A program made the translations under genes and the position numbers. Shown piece by piece: positions 61,774 to 64,000 of a stretch of DNA of 64,000 nucleotides. Each line of letters starts with the position of its first letter. The first letter of the stretch is position 1. The notes below the pieces were generated by a model that had not been told where the DNA came from, made no database searches, and saw only the letters and a list, made by a program, of their open reading frames with translations. The stretch covers positions 62,001 to 126,000 of the forward strand of contig NZ_JACOFR010000019.1 of NCBI RefSeq assembly GCF_019455385.1. The letters are read 5' to 3'. The stretch comes from Bradyrhizobium sp. BR 10289. GTDB lineage: Bacteria > Pseudomonadota > Alphaproteobacteria > Rhizobiales > Xanthobacteraceae.

Positions 61774-63036
61774 ATGTTCGGGCGCCGCGCGATCGTCGCG
61801 GCGCTCGTTCTTCTGTGCGGCGTTGCCGGCGCACAAGCAGGCTCCGAGAGGCGCGCCCACAATTTCTCGCCCGAGGGCCTTGCAAAAGTCTCCGACTACA
61901 TCCGGAACGAGATCGTCGCCGGCACGTTTCCGGGCGCCATCCTGTTGCTGCAGCAGCACGGCAAGCCGGTCTACTACGAGAATTTCGGCGTCCGTGACGT
62001 CGCCACCCAGATCTCGATGAGCGCGGACACCATCTTCCGCCTCTATTCGATGTCGAAGCCGATCACGACCGTGATGGCGATGATGCTGGTCGAGGAGGGC
62101 AAGCTTTCGCTCGACGATCCCGTCGCAAAACACATTCCGGCCTTTGCCGAGATGAAGGTCGGCGTCGAGAAGAAGGCCGAGGACGGCAAGGTTTCGCTGG
62201 AGCTGGAGTCGCTCAATCGCCCCGTGACGATCAAGGACCTGATGCGCCACACCGCCGGGATTCCTTACGGCTATTATGGCGGGAGCCTGGTGAACAAGCT
62301 CTATGCCGACGCCGGTCTGTTCGACAACAAGGCTTCGACCAATGCCGAGCTCGTGGCGAAGATCACGGCGCTGCCGCTCGCCGAGCAGCCCGGCACGAGT
62401 TGGGATTACGGCCATTCCACCGACGTGCTCGGCCGCATCGTCGAGGTGATCTCGGGCAAGACGCTGTTCGCGTTCGAGAAGGAGCGGCTGCTCGATCCGC
62501 TCGGGATGACGGACACGGCCTACTATGTCGCCGATCCCGGCAAATTCCCGCGCATTGCCGAGCCGATGCCGAATGATCGCGCGATCAGCCCGATGACGCA
62601 GGTCAAGGATCCCAGGAAGCCTTTGAGATGGGAGTCGGGTGGCGGCGGCCTAGTCGGCACGATCGGCGACTACGCGCGCTTCTCGCAGATGCTGCTGAAC
62701 GGCGGCACGCTTGACGGCCGCCGCTATCTCAAGCCCGAGACCATCGCGCTGATGGCGACGGATCATATCGGGCCGGAGACGAAGGTCGCACGCGACCAGA
62801 ACTATTATCCCGGCGAGACCAGCGGCTTCGGCCTCGGTTTCGCCGTGCGCACCTCGGTGCCCCCGGGGACGTCGTGGCCAACAGGCGAATATCGCTGGGA
62901 CGGCGTCGGCGGCACTTTCTTCTTCATCGATCCAGAGGACGATCTGTTCGGGATCTTCATGGTGCAGACCCCCTCGCAGCGCGGCCGGGTCCAGCTGGCG
63001 CTGAAGACGCTGATCTACCAGGCGATGGGGCGGTAG
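61774..63036 (+). CDS. Serine hydrolase (beta-lactamase family), copy 2
   Basis: A 420-residue paralogue of the preceding enzyme. The signal peptide is shorter (end near 'GAQAGSE'). SxxK is S92-M-S-K95 ('FRLYSMSKPITTV'), Tyr is in 'SWDYGHSTDVLG'. The two share 'EKKA(E/D)DGxxSLELxxLNRPxTIKDLMxHT' and the C-terminal 'MxxVLLxQTPxxR'-like end. Its ATG is one base after the stop of copy 1, so they are one operon. Function unknown. Confidence 0.88.
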   Translation: MFGRRAIVAALVLLCGVAGAQAGSERRAHNFSPEGLAKVSDYIRNEIVAGTFPGAILLLQQHGKPVYYENFGVRDVATQISMSADTIFRLYSMSKPITTVMAMMLVEEGKLSLDDPVAKHIPAFAEMKVGVEKKAEDGKVSLELESLNRPVTIKDLMRHTAGIPYGYYGGSLVNKLYADAGLFDNKASTNAELVAKITALPLAEQPGTSWDYGHSTDVLGRIVEVISGKTLFAFEKERLLDPLGMTDTAYYVADPGKFPRIAEPMPNDRAISPMTQVKDPRKPLRWESGGGGLVGTIGDYARFSQMLLNGGTLDGRRYLKPETIALMATDHIGPETKVARDQNYYPGETSGFGLGFAVRTSVPPGTSWPTGEYRWDGVGGTFFFIDPEDDLFGIFMVQTPSQRGRVQLALKTLIYQAMGR

Positions 63037-63050
63037 ACTCTCGTTTTGAC

Positions 63051-63094
63051 GCGTTTTCTTGACGCGAACCGGTCTCCACTTCGCTCGAAAACGC
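63051..63094. repeat. Hairpin / palindromic repeat between convergent genes
   Basis: GCGTTTTC (63051-63058) mirrors GAAAACGC (63087-63094) around a 28-base loop containing CGCGAACCGG and CACTTCGCTC. It resembles a common Bradyrhizobium repeat and may end transcription from both sides. Confidence 0.65.
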
Positions 63095-63099
63095 TTTGA

Positions 63100-64000
63100 T
63101 TACGCTCCCCGCACGATCTCTCTGACGTATCCGATCGTTTCCTCGGCCTGGGCCGCATTGACGTCGAGATGGGTGCAGGCGCGGATGCGGCCGTCCATCA
63201 TCGCGAGTGTCACGCCGCGCTGACGCAGCGCCGCCACCATCTTGTCGCCGGTAACGCCGGCGCCATCGGGCTTGAAGAATACGAGATTGGTTTCGGGCTC
63301 CTGCACCTCGATGCCAGCGATCTGCGAGAGGCCGCGGGCGAGCGCGCGCGCATTGGCGTGGTCGTCGGCGAGGCGATCGACGTGATGGTCGAGCGCGTAG
63401 ATGCAGGCGGCCGCGCAGACACCGGCCTGCCGCATCGAGCCGCCGAGCCGCTGCTTCCACTGCCAGACCGCGTCGACGAAGGCGCGCGTGCCGGCAAGCA
63501 CGCCGCCGATCGGTGCACCCAGGCCCTTGGAGAAATCGATCCAGGCCGAATCCCAGCCCGCGGTCATGTCGCGGGGAGAGATGCCGCTCGCCACCGTGGC
63601 GTTGAGCAGGCGGGCGCCGTCCATGTGGGTGACGAGGCCGTGCTGCTTGGCGATCGCGACGATCTCGTCGAGCGCCGCTTTCTTCCAGATCGTGCCGCCG
63701 CCGATATTGGCGGTCTGCTCGACGCTGACGACGGTCTGCGCCGGCTGGTAGCGCGTGCGCGGATGCAGGGCTTTCCGGAACGTCTCCGGCGTGAACTGGC
63801 CGTCTGCGCCCTTGAGCTGCGTGACCTGGAAGCCGCCGATCGCGGCATGCGCGCCGCCCTCGCGGGCGATAATGTGCGCGGTCTCGTGCGCCAGAATCTC
63901 GTCGCCGGGGCGGCAATGCACCAGCGTTGCCGTGACGTTGCACATCGTGCCCGAGGGCATATAGACCGCGGCCTCCTTGCCGAGCAGATCGGCCACCCGC
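63100..64000 (-). CDS. ltaE: Threonine aldolase (N-terminus beyond the window)
   Basis: About 300 residues of a PLP-dependent aldolase, open to the window end at 64000; family members are near 345, so some 45 residues should lie outside. 'GKEAAVYMPSGTMCNVTATLVHCRPGDEILAHETAHI', 'HMDGARLLNATVASG' and the PLP lysine in 'IDFSKGLGAPIGGVLAG' mark the low-specificity L-threonine aldolase/beta-eliminating lyase family. It splits threonine to glycine and acetaldehyde. The GTG at 63996 is within the gene, not its true start. It is convergent with the serine hydrolases. Confidence 0.88.
   Translation of the reverse strand, partial: RVADLLGKEAAVYMPSGTMCNVTATLVHCRPGDEILAHETAHIIAREGGAHAAIGGFQVTQLKGADGQFTPETFRKALHPRTRYQPAQTVVSVEQTANIGGGTIWKKAALDEIVAIAKQHGLVTHMDGARLLNATVASGISPRDMTAGWDSAWIDFSKGLGAPIGGVLAGTRAFVDAVWQWKQRLGGSMRQAGVCAAACIYALDHHVDRLADDHANARALARGLSQIAGIEVQEPETNLVFFKPDGAGVTGDKMVAALRQRGVTLAMMDGRIRACTHLDVNAAQAEETIGYVREIVRGA

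Overview
The window reads as chromosomal DNA of an alphaproteobacterium of the Bradyrhizobium type (Nitrobacteraceae). The grounds are high GC, alphaproteobacterial-style genes (a GAAC-N7-GAAC LexA box at recA, the F1-ATPase zeta inhibitor, the purC-purS-purQ-purL region followed by bolA and grxD), many small proteins with Bradyrhizobium-like sequence, and at least six families of short palindromic intergenic repeats. It is mostly core genome. No phage, IS element, CRISPR array, tRNA or rRNA was seen.

Layout. 1-4000 holds small unknown or DUF proteins, including several under 90 residues. 4042-5313 is recA with a LexA box and a terminator, followed by three tandem DUF1835-like paralogues (5360-8415). 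8548-13702 has a LivK-type binding protein, a DUF1304 protein, ogt and glnD. 13891-16748 is an SsuABC-type transporter, followed by an OsmC protein, a membrane protein and a soluble triple-PAS chemoreceptor. 20392-25432 (minus) is the glycine cleavage operon gcvT-gcvH-gcvP with a tandem glycine riboswitch. 25753-33035 has alaS, a cyclic-nucleotide-gated K+ channel, icd and a TrmJ-type methyltransferase fused to a DUF559 domain.

33057-38888 holds a divergent SDR/LysR pair, then a TetR gene divergent from an OsmC / acyl-CoA-dehydrogenase-like / rhodanese operon that has a sigma54-type promoter and a TetR-like operator. 39098-45045 is a cyanate module: a sigma54 activator, a perfect inverted repeat, a near-perfect -24/-12 promoter, a CynA/NrtA-type ABC transporter and cyanase. 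45107-53139 is the purine region: purB, the ATPase zeta inhibitor, purC, purS, a small coiled-coil gene, purQ, a TctC/Bug-type binding protein, an opposed thioesterase and purL. 53277-64000 has an acyltransferase, DUF1328, DUF427, bolA, ltrA, egtD/egtB (ergothioneine), grxD, a macrodomain protein, two tandem serine hydrolases and a threonine aldolase cut by the window end.

How the genes connect. Several neighbourhoods deal with nitrogen and one-carbon flow (glnD, gcvTHP, cyn, purine synthesis, threonine aldolase) and with thiol or redox chemistry (two OsmC proteins, rhodanese, BolA/Grx4, EgtBD). The less ordinary items are the DUF1835 triplet, the TrmJ-DUF559 fusion with a decayed nuclease motif, the sigma54 control regions, the extra genes inside the purine cluster, and a possible switching RNA between egtB and grxD.
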